Part shown: piece after piece, positions 13,957-55,518 of the stretch
How positions within the stretch are numbered: position 1 is the stretch's first letter
How the letters are laid out: each line of letters opens with the position of its first letter
The notes under the pieces: model-generated
The model's input: only the letters and a program-made list of their open reading frames with translations
Databases searched by the model: none
What the model was told of the DNA's origin: nothing
Position numbers and translations under genes: made by a program
DNA from: Diprion similis
Lineage: Eukaryota; Arthropoda; Insecta; Hymenoptera; Diprionidae
Length of the DNA: 64,000 nt
Reading direction: 5' to 3'
NCBI RefSeq assembly: GCF_021155765.1
Contig: NC_060116.1
Coordinates: 10,726,001-10,790,000 of the forward strand

Positions 13957-16900
13957 GTAAGTAACAATATGTGGACTAACTCGACATATTTATTATTGTA
14001 GAGAAACTTGATAAATAATGAATGAAATAACTTTTTTCACGGTTGATTTGAACTTCCGCGTTGATTCCAAAGAAAACACGGGGAAGTCTGGATGCACGAT
14101 GCACGCGACAACAACGCCGCAAATACAACTCGAGTAGCTCCGTTATAATTTATCGAACTATCAGTGTTGTAATAACATTAATTTATACGGTTGCATTATC
14201 GTCAGCGTAATATTAATTTTCCATCACCGCAGCCACGTACAGGCGTAATAAGCGTTCTCGCGCATAAATTGATGTTAGTTACTGCGCGCCATGCTAACAT
14301 CGCTATCTAAACATCCGGGTTCGAAAGTTGTGGGAAAAATTTGAATACACTTCAAATCACTTCTACGCGTTGTGCATTTCACATGAAAGTAATGGTCAAA
14401 ATTTTATCCATGTGCGAAACCGTCTTATCTGTAGATCAGTGTCAATTTGTCTGGACCAAGGTCAACGATTGTTGTTGATACTGAAGTTGAGCTATGCACT
14501 TGAAGTCTCATGGACTTGACATCGCGAATAGTCCTTCTTCCAGTCGTGGTGGTGGTTTAATACCTCGCATCCGTTTCCATTAAAATACGCCAAGTGCTCG
14601 CAATTACGGGACTGACGAAGCTGCGCGTACACGTGACGCAGTCTACGTCGTGAATTTACGTTTCACTAGACACTCAGCTTGTCCTGGTGTAAACATATTA
14701 AGAGACTCGCGTAGGAGTGCATTATTGCCCGTAAAACGCCGCCAGTGTCTGTCCTCTCGAAAGGTTTGTTCGGATACCATTGTTTCTAGGGGCATAGAAA
14801 AACCCGAAGGAAAACAGAAAATCTAACTTGAGCCATGCTCGCCACGTACTTGCACCTCATGTGTGTCAAGTCTCGCGACGTGATCTGGCATTCGCCACTC
14901 AAGCCACTTTTGCCTTCACGAAAGATCCTCGAAGTAACAAAGATTTTGAAAAATTGGCCTAGCTAGAACGACGCTGGGCTAGGATATATATGTGTACTTG
15001 TAACGTCGTCTGAATAGGTTTGCGGAAGACGGGGTTTAGCTGCTCGATCTACCTACCAAGAATTTTCTCTGTAATTTGCCAGATTGCGTCACGCCGATGA
15101 AAATTACCCTACGTGCTGGTACGCGCCTGGCTCTAAACCTCTTGAAATTCCTTCAAAACGTGGAAGCTACTCGAGACTTCCGCTTTCAAAGACCCGCCAT
15201 TCGCTTTGCAGAAACACCTTCTGTCTAGGGTTACCACAGAACTCATTTTCTGACAGAGAAAATTGTCCTGGACAGAGTCACGTGTATGAATTGACTCCAA
15301 TTTTTCAATCAAGATGCACAGCGTTAAACCAAATCTTTTTGTAACGAGTTCTGAGACAAAGTCAATTCACGAATGACTAAGTACGGGTATTTATTGACAG
15401 TTAAAAATGAGCATTTTACTGCTAAATTGCTTAATCCACTCACGGAAGCTGTTGAACGAGTCATCATTTTTAACGAGTTTGGAAAAATGATCATCGTGGA
15501 ACTTGACTTTTGTGTTTCTTTTTCTTTTCTTTATTCTTTTGCCTTTGATTGCAACATACAGAACTGAGTTTCATCGATTTTTTTTCAAACTAATTATACA
15601 AAACTGCTGACCAGTGAATCCTCTTCTTAAACTTTAATCCATGAAAAACACTCGCGATTGGGTTATCTTGCCGATCCATCTTACATGTGCGTAGGAGTAC
15701 GTATTTGAAACAGGATTAAGCGCGTGGGCATTGTTTCTACCTCCGTGTATTCTCTTTCTCTCTCCACAGTTATTCTCTACATCTCAGTCTTCTTATTTCA
15801 AGCCATTGAAACATCACGAGGCTGTGTCAGTTAGCTTTCATAACTTAAGCAGGAAGGCTAGACGGAAGACTGGCTGAAAGGCCCTCTTTTATATCCTTTG
15901 ATCCTTTGAAACTTTCACTTCGCCAATGCCTAAAGCCCGCAGTGTTTCACGACGCTACTCAATTAGTCGAAAGCTCTGACTGTGCAACGTTTCATCCCGC
16001 GTAATCGTTGCCCCGAGGCATCAGTCGATAGTTTTTCAATTGCTCGTTCCCCTCTCATTAACCGAGACCGTCAGTCATTATACCCGGTTTCACTATTCCA
16101 CAAATACAGAATCCTCGAGATCGACACTCATCCCTGCAACTCTGCTTCTCTCAAGTTCGTCTCACTCGCTAGATGGGTTTCCAAATTTTTTGTCCACCAC
16201 ATCGCAACCCTTCGCCGAAGCAACTCGGTCTATTTAGTACAATTTCCCGCCTTCGTATGGGCATGGTGGCAGGATTTTGCCGCAGAGTTGTTGGCCCTTC
16301 GTCGACTCACGGCCAATGCCATTCAAGGCCTCGGTCATTCATTCGACGTAGTGACGTCACGCTCAGGCGGAAAAGGGCGTGGTCTGTTACGTTTCGGTTT
16401 ACCCCCGACCCTCTCTTTCCCCTTATCTTCTCTCTTTCTCCTTCTCCTGTCTCTCTCCACCTTCTTCTCCATCCCTTCCTCATCCGGAAGAAGGTTGTAG
16501 GGGTTGGACTAGTAATCGATATCCCCGGAATTTCTCCGGTGCCCGCGTCCCATTCTCCTATCTTCAACCGTCGTCGGGGATTCCCGTCACAAACTTTTGA
16601 CTTTCGCACGGTTCCGGAAGATAAATCCAATTAATCTTATGGCCATTGTCTGTAAGATTCGTGGATTCTGTCTCTCGATAGATTCATTATATTTGATATT
16701 TTTCTTTTCTTTCCTTTTTTTTTTTCTTTGTTTTATATTTATCACTTTTTTATGCGATTGAAATTTCTAATTTTCGAGCTAAATATATGTTCGCTGTGTA
16801 TGTTGGTGGTCTGATTAGTGGCTCTTGATTCCTACAAAAGCCCCCCCACGTATCTTCGGCGACACGCTGTGAATTTGACTGCTTTAATTTACCGCCGCTT

Positions 16901-17490
16901 GACTTTGCCTGCGTAATTATCCGGACCCCATCGATCAAAGGGAAATATTCCTCTCAGAGGCTCAAGCTAATCACGGGGAATGGAGAGGCTTGTGGAGCTG
17001 ACGATTTTGATGATCATTATTGGTGTTCCTCCGTCTATCATCGGGATAGAGGTATTGAAAATTTCGGTCAGTTAATGGTCACCGGATTAGCGTCGGAATA
17101 GGATTGTCTGTCAAAACGTATTATTATACTCGCTATCAACTCGTTTATACTCATAATAATACTTTTTCTTAAAAAAAAAAAAAATAACCGGAACTCCAAC
17201 GACAGCGACAAGTTCAATTTTACAGCATGATATATTGTAACAGAAAAACAATTAAAACGTAGCTTAGTTCTGATCGTCTAAGCTCTTGCTCGAATATTAA
17301 TTCGGAAAACCGTTTTCAACAACAGCAGGGCTGTCACAAATGACGACTTTTTAACGATGCAAATCTTTTTTTAAACCTGTGAAACAAACAGCCACCTTAC
17401 AAAACATCGTACCTAATCTAAATTGCCTTTTTCTTCAATTTATTCTCCCACAATCTTGTTCATTTTGCCAATTTTTTCACCCGGCGACAG
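13957..17490. other. Gene-free stretch with a promoter-like island
   Basis: Nothing recognisable as coding. The longest frame (15982-16500, plus strand) lies partly in the CT-rich and GC-rich block and has no family features. The block at 16230-16500 is listed separately. The rest is unique AT-rich DNA. Confidence 0.5.
16230..16500. promoter_or_regulatory. Promoter-like block: CRE, GC box, CT-rich tract
   Basis: Contains CCAAT (16313-16317), a perfect TGACGTCA at 16352-16359, a GC-box-like GGGCGTGG at 16376-16383, then about 80 bases of almost pure pyrimidine (16406-16490; GAGA-type on the other strand). The combination and its place 1.8 kb upstream of the para start codon suggest a proximal promoter or 5' regulatory region. 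Inference only. Confidence 0.35.
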
Positions 17491-17831
17491 GTCGGACATG
17501 AAAAATCTTGCTACGCGTTGGACGGGCCCCTACACACTTCGCACTGCCGCCCTGACCGCCGCTGCATCAGCAAAGGAGAACCTCGGGTGCAGTTGCATCT
17601 TCGTGATCAAAATCCGGAGCCCGAGGAGTCCGGTAGCGTTGCAACCGCCTCCCCCATCCGTCCGTTCCTACGAAAGCAGCCCGTTTGCCTTCGCGTCTAG
17701 AAGAAGCTCCATCCCCAGGAGGCAGCTGAGTATCGGCTACCCCCGACCTCATCCTCGACTACTGCGTCGCAGTTCGCTAATCTCCACCAGACGTCGCGTC
17801 AGCCTCGAAAACTGTTAGCACCAATCGTCAG
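17491..17831 (+). other. Candidate 5' untranslated exon of para
   Basis: GC-richer block between a possible acceptor (ggcgacag) and donor (CAG then gtaacc at 17832). A 131-codon frame crosses it, but it begins before the acceptor, is Arg/Ser/Pro-rich, resembles nothing I recognise and does not join the para frame. A leader exon just upstream of exon 1 is the simplest reading. Confidence 0.35.
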
Positions 17832-18188
17832 GTAACCGATCAATTTTATCCATCGTCTAATTTGCCTAATTCTTTAATCTCAGGTGACATTCGTCAGATT
17901 TCAATTTGCGGACATAATCATGGCTTCCGGTACATGTCTTGTACCTGTTGCGGGGTGCTGAGTGAGCAAAGGATGGCTGAGGAGAATCTATGGGATACTT
18001 TTATGAATTTAGATTATTTTAACTGCAAGTTTTCAGGATAGGATCGGTACGAGGTGTGACGCAGGAGAATTTTGCTTTTCATTCCAAATATGAACGCGAT
18101 CCTTCGAGAGACTCCTTGGTCTAAATTCGTCATTCATGATCCGTGAAAATTCCACAGAACGGTGGCTCAGTCGGGTGCAGCTTAGACA

Positions 18189-48270
<30,082 letters not shown>

Positions 48271-48392
48271 TCGCGGCCGCGTCCTCCTCCCAATTATTAA
48301 TTAACACTAATGAAAAACACCTCACACGCGTTATATTTATACTATTTAACAGCCTTATAGTTGTATAAACATATATACATATACACAGCCAT

Positions 48393-48401
48393 ACACACAC
48401 G

Positions 48402-48436
<35 letters not shown>
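48393..48436. repeat. (AC)n microsatellite just after para stop codon
   Basis: About 22 AC units with two GC interruptions, flanked by TATG/TATA-rich DNA to 48510. Confidence 0.95.
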
Positions 48437-48440
<4 letters not shown>

Positions 48441-51016
48441 ATATGTATATACAAATATATACATATATGTATATGTATGTACATATGTATGTGTATATAT
48501 ATATATATATAAAATATGCATATGTAAAGAGAAAGAAAGAGAAGGAAACAAAAATCCATAAGAATATTATTGCTAACTGCGATGAAGTGAACAAAGAAAT
48601 TATAAAAACGATATTCGAACGAAGGAATTTAAAATTACAAAAAAAAAAAAACACACAAAAAGAAAAAAAAAAGAAAAAAAAATTAATCCTCCAACTAGTT
48701 GCCTTTAATCGTCTGCATCGGCCGTCGTCTGCTGCCGTTTGATGAATCGTTCCGATATTATATATTATATATTATACGCATGATACCGCGAGCGATATAA
48801 GAGGATGTTGGATGATTCAATAGTGCGAAATGAATCGTGGGCCGATCGATCGGCGAGAATCGATCAGGTAATGTGATTAGGATGCTGATGGAGGAATCGC
48901 GACGACGACCGAAGGTGGTGGAACAACTTCCGATCGACTTCTTCGTTCGTCTCTCGCTTCGCCGTTGAGCCAACTAATTGATATCACCGAGTATGACTGA
49001 CGTCACGATTCCTTTGATAAATAATTTGGACTATCAGCAAATTGCATAAACTTCCCCGAAAGGAATCGTGACCTGCGCGTTCTCGTTGGTCAATATGCAT
49101 CCGTCGATTTTCTCTCGCTGTTGATTCGGGGCGTACATGAATTATTAAGTATATACGCTCGGTGCCACAACTGTGCATTGTCAAAAGGATTGGTGCCAAC
49201 GTCTAACAAACAAACATAATGGCCTCCTCCCTCCCGCTGCAGACGAAAATTAAAAAAAGAATGAGAATATTGAAAATAAAAATATATAAATAAATAAGAG
49301 AAGAAACAGAGACCCGTTGAAAATGATGTACAAGCTCTCGCAATCGCTTGCGATGAAATAATCAACGTACTTGATAACAAATCATATAAATCTTTGTGTA
49401 ATATTCGCCTGACTTGGAGCCTTAAATTGTAACTGCTGAGTGTCGATGGATAATAATTGAAGACAGTGATGCGCCGAAGGGAGTGAATCACATGTTCGAA
49501 AGTTACGGGATCAGGCGGTGTATCCCACCACCTGATTCTGCAACTCAATTTGGTACTTACATATGCAGCGGCGTTACAAGGGTTACTCCTCTCCGACCGA
49601 ATGATATCCCACTTCATTAAACAGCCTATTATATAACACACTGCAGCGTATCGGCTTTTTTTCTAATTGCACTCCTATACATATAAATTTACTCGCATGT
49701 ACAATTCTTCTATATATACACATATTATATCGTCGTTTATTTTCTAAAGTCTTATATTTCTTTAATGTATTTTTTTTTTTTTAATTTTTTTCGTTTTGCT
49801 ATTATTACGAATTTGATCTTTCATTTGCGTGTGTGAGTGGAAAGACGAACGTGACGGTGATGATGATAATGATAATAATAATAATATTAACAATATTGAT
49901 AAAAACCAGAGGAGAAAGGAACTGATTCATTCGCGAGTGAGTGATACGGGGAAAAGGTATAAAGAAGATGTGATGTACAGAGCAAGAAAAAAAGATGACA
50001 AGGATAATGGGAGGGGGTGCGAATTTGATGCGCCGATTAAACGTTGGAACACTGAAAAATCAAAGTGCGGGCTGAAGGATGAGTTTGGAGGACGCTGGAC
50101 GTGGTGCGAAAGGATATTGTAAATCAACGAGTATAAGGATAAATAAATAAATAATAATAAAAACAGTAGTCATAACATTGTTACCGTTCGCGTGGTGTGG
50201 GTGCGATTACGCCCCTACGATGGGGGGATGACGTGAGGATGCCGCAAATTAAATAACTATTTACACGTTTACAAAATAAATTGATTAAACAAAAAACAAA
50301 ACTAGAAAAAAAAAGGTATACAAAAAATGAATAAATAAAAATACGATGAAATACAAAACACACATTAAAACACGTTGTAGGTGGCTTCAGAATAAAATAC
50401 AATAATGTTAATTAAAATTAAAGAAAAGAGTTTAATAAAAAAATTATTATTATTATTATTATATAACCAATAACAATCGCCTGCATATAAATAAATTATT
50501 AAATACGAAACAAAACCAGAAAAAAAATAAATAAATAAAGGAAACGAAAAAAATTTTATTATTATTATTATTATACATACGAAAAGAAGCTTATTTGTTA
50601 TGTAATTGAAAAAGCTTAGAAAAAATGTGAGGCAGGGAAAACGAGAGAAAAAAAGTTAGTGAGAATATATTGTGTGAGAAAAGATATAGAAAGACAGATA
50701 TATATTATATATATATATATATGTATGTAAGGATATTATTTGGAATGAAAACAAATCGTAAAGTAATAATATAGTAATTGTCGATGTAAAGTGGTAGGAT
50801 GAAAAGGAACTGAGAGCGACAGAGATACAAAGAGAGAGCTGTAAGAGGGAAATTCATTGTATTAAAATTAACTTTCATTATAGCCATGTATAAAAAAAAA
50901 AACATACTAAAAACGAGTAACCGACACAAATTTTCAAGAGTACGAAATAACTTAACAGACTCATTCAAATAAGCATCATTTAAATTATAATTAATTATAT
51001 ACGCATTACACATTAT

Positions 51017-51043
51017 ACACACACACACACACACACACACACA
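51017..51043. repeat. (AC)n microsatellite
   Basis: About 13 perfect AC units. Confidence 0.95.
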
Positions 51044-51371
51044 TTCCTTCGTATAAATGTAAATTCGTATTTAAAAGTTTCCCGTTATATTCGACAGACG
51101 ACAACGTTCGTTGCGTGTCCCGAAAATATGTAACGAGATGAGAAGATAGGAAGTAGCTGGTAGAAAATTTCGGCGAAGAGAAGAAAGAAAAAACGAAGAA
51201 CAAAGTAAAAAAAAAAAAAAAAAGAAGGTACTATACGAGACACACTGAAAATTAACGAGGGAAATTTTTATTTTAAACGAAAATCGTACTATAATAATTG
51301 CACGAGTTGGACCTTGATATTTATACACGTAAGGATTTCGAGGTGGTCCATTAAATGAAACTCACACACAC

Positions 51372-51521
51372 TCACACACACGTGGAAGGGCCGCGGACGA
51401 GAGCTCGGTTCCCGTAGTTAGTGTAGCCCTGTTTTCCCGCAGGACCACACTCTTCACGTCCGAAGTATCTGTTCTCGGTCAGGATTGCCCTCGCCTGCGG
51501 CCCAGCATCCGCAGGACCAGG
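51372..51521 (-). other. GC-rich open patch, possible minus-strand terminal exon
   Basis: About 150 bases of markedly high GC in a roughly 30-35% GC neighbourhood. On the minus strand it follows a possible acceptor (ttattatag) and is open for 49 codons to a TGA (51374-51372), reading with normal amino-acid variety (for example ILTENRYFGREECGPAGKQG). No family recognised. The plus strand also has an open frame across part of it, so coding status is unproven; a conserved UTR element is an alternative. Confidence 0.2.
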
Positions 51522-53551
51522 CTATAATAATGGAAATGAAGTATTGTTACACATACACGCGCACACAGATACACACACACACCCACGCATACGCATACGA
51601 GTAACGAAAAGCCTCGTTGAAAATTTTCCCCAGCAGCAAATCATTGAAATAAAATAAGCAATTTTTTAAAGCGAAGAATTTGTTTAACGATAAGCTTGAA
51701 CAAGTCACGCTCTGGAGAACGAGGCGATCGCTGCTCCGTATGTACTCATGCAGTATAAATTCCACTTACATTCGTAGTTTCTTAATGTCGCAATTTAAAG
51801 TGCTCCTGCGGATAGAGAAACGCGCGAGCTGAGGCGGAGGATATTTGTTTACAGCCTCAGCGAGGCGTGGTGAATGGCGATTGAATTGGAAAAAGGGGAA
51901 AACGCGAAGCGACAACCGAGTATAATGTGTTTCGAATGGTTAAAACAAAGATGTTCATTAATTTAAGCTATAGAAAGCTCAAAAGAGGAATCGTTGTAAA
52001 TTACTCGTACAAATTACTAATTACTATTGGTGTCGAGTCCGCTTGTCAAAGTGTTTTAAGCAAAGCCCGCGATGATTTAATATGGTAACCACGTACCTAT
52101 TGCATATGAAGAAAATTTAATCAACATTAAAAGAATGGAATAAAATTTCAAGGGAGGGGAAATACGGGAGAATTAAATATAGTAAATTTTCTATACACCG
52201 TATAGATTCGGGTATTTTCGTCGCCTTGCGTCAAATTTTCATCGCTTCTTTCAATGGGTTTCATCACGAATTCTTTTCTTATTCAATTATTGAACGTTGC
52301 ATTAATGAATTATTGATAATGTTATATAAATGCATTTAGGTGTGGATCTACAAATTCGTCCGATGGAGGTGAGGCCGCAATCGATCATTTATCGGTCCCA
52401 ATAAATTCTTCGCGAAAATTTTTCGCAAGACGAGAATTCATCTCACCAGCATCTTCAGCCAGTTAAAAACGAGTCAAAGTAATATGCTGTTGATGAAAAA
52501 ACATTATTTGAAAAACAATTCACGATTACACGAATCGCTTACATCGTGATATTCTCGTCGCTTAGTGTGTCAATAAAGTATTGGATCTTCGTATTCGCGT
52601 TTTAGTTAAAAAAAAAAAAAAATGTACGTATATACCGAGAGCCGCCGACCTCCCACGAGCGAAATAATCGTGATCGGCTTCACTTCTGGGCGAGTGCTTT
52701 AAATTGGAAGAGAAAAACAAAAAGAAAAAAAGAACAAAAAAAGGAAAAACAAAACAGAAATCAGAGAAACAACCAATAGCCTTAGATTTAAATGAATTCC
52801 TGTAATTTGTGCAAATAATTCGATAACCGAGATGAATGAAAGCGTTGTCATTGTCAGAGTGTCTCTTTTATGTCCGGTTACCGTTCCATCCATATTCTAG
52901 CATTCAACTTTATAAAAATCGTCTTAGGACTTCTTCTATCGAGTCCCCACGAGTAACGAGCAATAAAATTATGCCCGCCGCGTACTCCCTGCATATAATT
53001 CTGAGCTGCCGCGGACCCCATCGCTATACGTAACTACAATGCTGACACAAAGCTTCAAATATTGCGAAATAAAGATTTGGAAAAAAACCGTGTAAAAAGT
53101 TGTAACAAGTATATACCATCTTTCACGTGTAGATCGGAATGATAAATGACAGATTAACGTGAGTTGAAAGTCGAAATCTACGGTAAGAGAAAAAAGAACA
53201 AAACAGAAAATAACGAGCGCGTGAAACTATACGGCACACGTTATTACGATGTATGTATGTACAAGGCATTTCGGTGTAAGCAATTTTTGGGTTCACGGGG
53301 CGAAATTTGTTATATAAATACATGTGTCATATTTAACGGGTTGACCGAACTATAATAACGGTTAAATATTAATTAATATGGCTGCCACGACTGCTGCTGA
53401 ACTTTCCACAATTTTAAGCACCGTTCCATTTTTTATATATTTCTCTAAAGTATTTCGATCAAATTTTTTGCGTGTCATAATGAACTACGATGTGATGTTT
53501 TCAAGGGCTTTAAATGTAAGTGTCATTATAAAAAAAAAAAAAATTCGGAAA

Positions 53552-53673
53552 AATAATAATGATAATGATAATAATATTAATAGTAGTAGTAGTGGTAGGA
53601 GTAGTAGTAATAGTAGTATTAGTAGTAATAATAATAATAATAACATATAACAATAATAATATAAATAATAATC

Positions 53674-53741
<68 letters not shown>

Positions 53742-53870
53742 TGAATAATAATATAAATAAACAAATAATGATGATGATGTTGATGACGATGATGATGATG
53801 ATGATGATGACACTAATACTAAAAATAATAACAACAGCGCCAGCAAAAATAATAACAATAATAATATTAA
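53552..53870. repeat. Compound AAT/AGT/GAT trinucleotide array
   Basis: Mixed GATAAT, AGT, a pure TAA run (about 53676-53740) and a GAT run (53767-53810). Frames through it give poly-Ile, poly-Leu or poly-Asn only. Confidence 0.95.
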
Positions 53871-54399
53871 TAGCGAAGTTAAGTTTAACTGAGATAAGAG
53901 AGAGAAGAAAAAGTGAAAAATCAAATAAACGAAGTTGAATACATGAAAATAAAAAGATCACATGTAAAGCTGACTCGAGAGAAAGAATATTGAGCCCTAC
54001 GTTGGAGCCAAGACTTCCCCAGTTTTCCAATGTTCGTGTTCACCATCGTGGGCAATGAATATTAATATTCTCTTTCTTGAATCGCATTATCATGAATATA
54101 TAAGGACGATACAGAATATGCGTAAATGAGACTATCGTTAATGCATATAGTGTCGATTCATCTCGGCATGAGAAACTTGTGGTAACATCGATCGGGGGAA
54201 GTTTGCGTGTATAAAAATTAAATAAATTTTTTAACGTACGTTGCCCTTTACGCGACGATATATATTGTACATTGTAAGATATAGTTAAATACATATATAC
54301 ATGCATCCATATATATGTATATATATGTATATATATGTATATATGTATATATATGAATATATACATATACATATGAATATATGTACGTTACTCCCTTCT

Positions 54400-54447
54400 C
54401 CCCGACCCCACCTCCACCCCCACCCCCACCCTCCAAATCCCACCCCC
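54400..54447. repeat. (CCCCCA)n-like C-rich tract
   Basis: Strand-asymmetric C-rich block with ACCCCC units; the complementary strand has runs of G in short spacing. Confidence 0.85.
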
Positions 54448-54518
54448 TAAAAATATATTGCTCGGGAGCAAGTATTGATTGCACCATCGTACACTTCCCC
54501 TGGCAATGTTACTAAAAC

Positions 54519-54579
54519 AATAACAATAATAATAACAATTACAATAATGATAATTATAATAATAATACTAATAATATTG

Positions 54580-54621
<42 letters not shown>

Positions 54622-54634
54622 TAATAATAATAAT
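54519..54634. repeat. (AAT)n microsatellite
   Basis: About 115 bases of AAT/ACA units, perfect over the last 50 bases. Confidence 0.95.
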
Positions 54635-55069
54635 GCCCAAAAGTTGTGCGATGTAAAATGCAAGACATATAATATATCGTAAACCGCAATGCAAAATGAA
54701 AAGTAAAAAAAAAAACAAAATTATTCCTTATTACGATACGAGTAGTAAGGGCTTCGTAGGTGCTCAATAAAAAAAAGCAAAAAAAGAAAACGAACAAAAA
54801 AAAAACAATCATAAAATAAAGGACCTTTTTCGATTTGACTCGTGAGCCAACCGGGATCGTATTAGCTAACGGCTTACATTAATCATTACCGCAAAAATTT
54901 GTAACATAAAACGATCCATTGAAATCGTAACCTATCGGTGAGTAAATAAGCGAGCAACTGCCATAGCTCAACCTTCGTAGTTTACGAGTTAAAAATCCAC
55001 GATTGATTGATCTTACAATTAGATGAATCTTGGATTAATACGAGATCATCAATTCTAGTTAAAAGAGAG

Positions 55070-55092
55070 GGAGAGAGAGAGAGAGAGAGAGA
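55070..55092. repeat. (GA)n microsatellite
   Basis: Eleven to twelve GA units. Confidence 0.9.
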
Positions 55093-55370
55093 AGAAAGAG
55101 AAACGTTAATACAAAAATAAAAGTTTGTCCATTGCATAGATATTTCGTTATAGATTTAAATCGCTGCAAAGTGCCGTAAGTATCTAAATCTATCTTAAAT
55201 ACTTATTATACGCGAGAACTAAATAACGTGTACGTCACGCGCGAATCAACGCAAAACATTTAGCAAAGCTGAATAAAATATCGCATTGATTGACATTCAT
55301 TATTCTCACAATTAATAAATATACATACTAATATGAGTTATTTGCACAATATTATAAATAATAACCACAT

Positions 55371-55418
55371 TTGTTGTTGTTGTTATTATTATCATTATTG
55401 TTATTGTTGTTATTTTTA

Positions 55419-55512
<94 letters not shown>

Positions 55513-55518
55513 TACTAA
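55371..55518. repeat. (TTG/TTA)n microsatellite
   Basis: About 148 bases: TTG units then a long perfect TTA run of about 30 units. A shorter array of the same kind lies at about 55877-55951. Confidence 0.95.

Noticed and set aside
15982..16634. Overlapping frames of 107-172 codons on both strands
   Set aside because: They coincide with the pyrimidine tract and promoter-like block; composition (Ser/Leu/Pro or Arg/Gly runs) follows the DNA bias, and no family is recognisable.
49090..49641. 183-codon minus-strand frame downstream of para
   Set aside because: No recognisable motif; Ser/Tyr/Phe-rich composition reflects AT-rich DNA, and there is no paired promoter or splice evidence.
53485..54030. 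181-codon minus-strand frame of Leu/Ile
   Set aside because: It is a translation of trinucleotide repeats.
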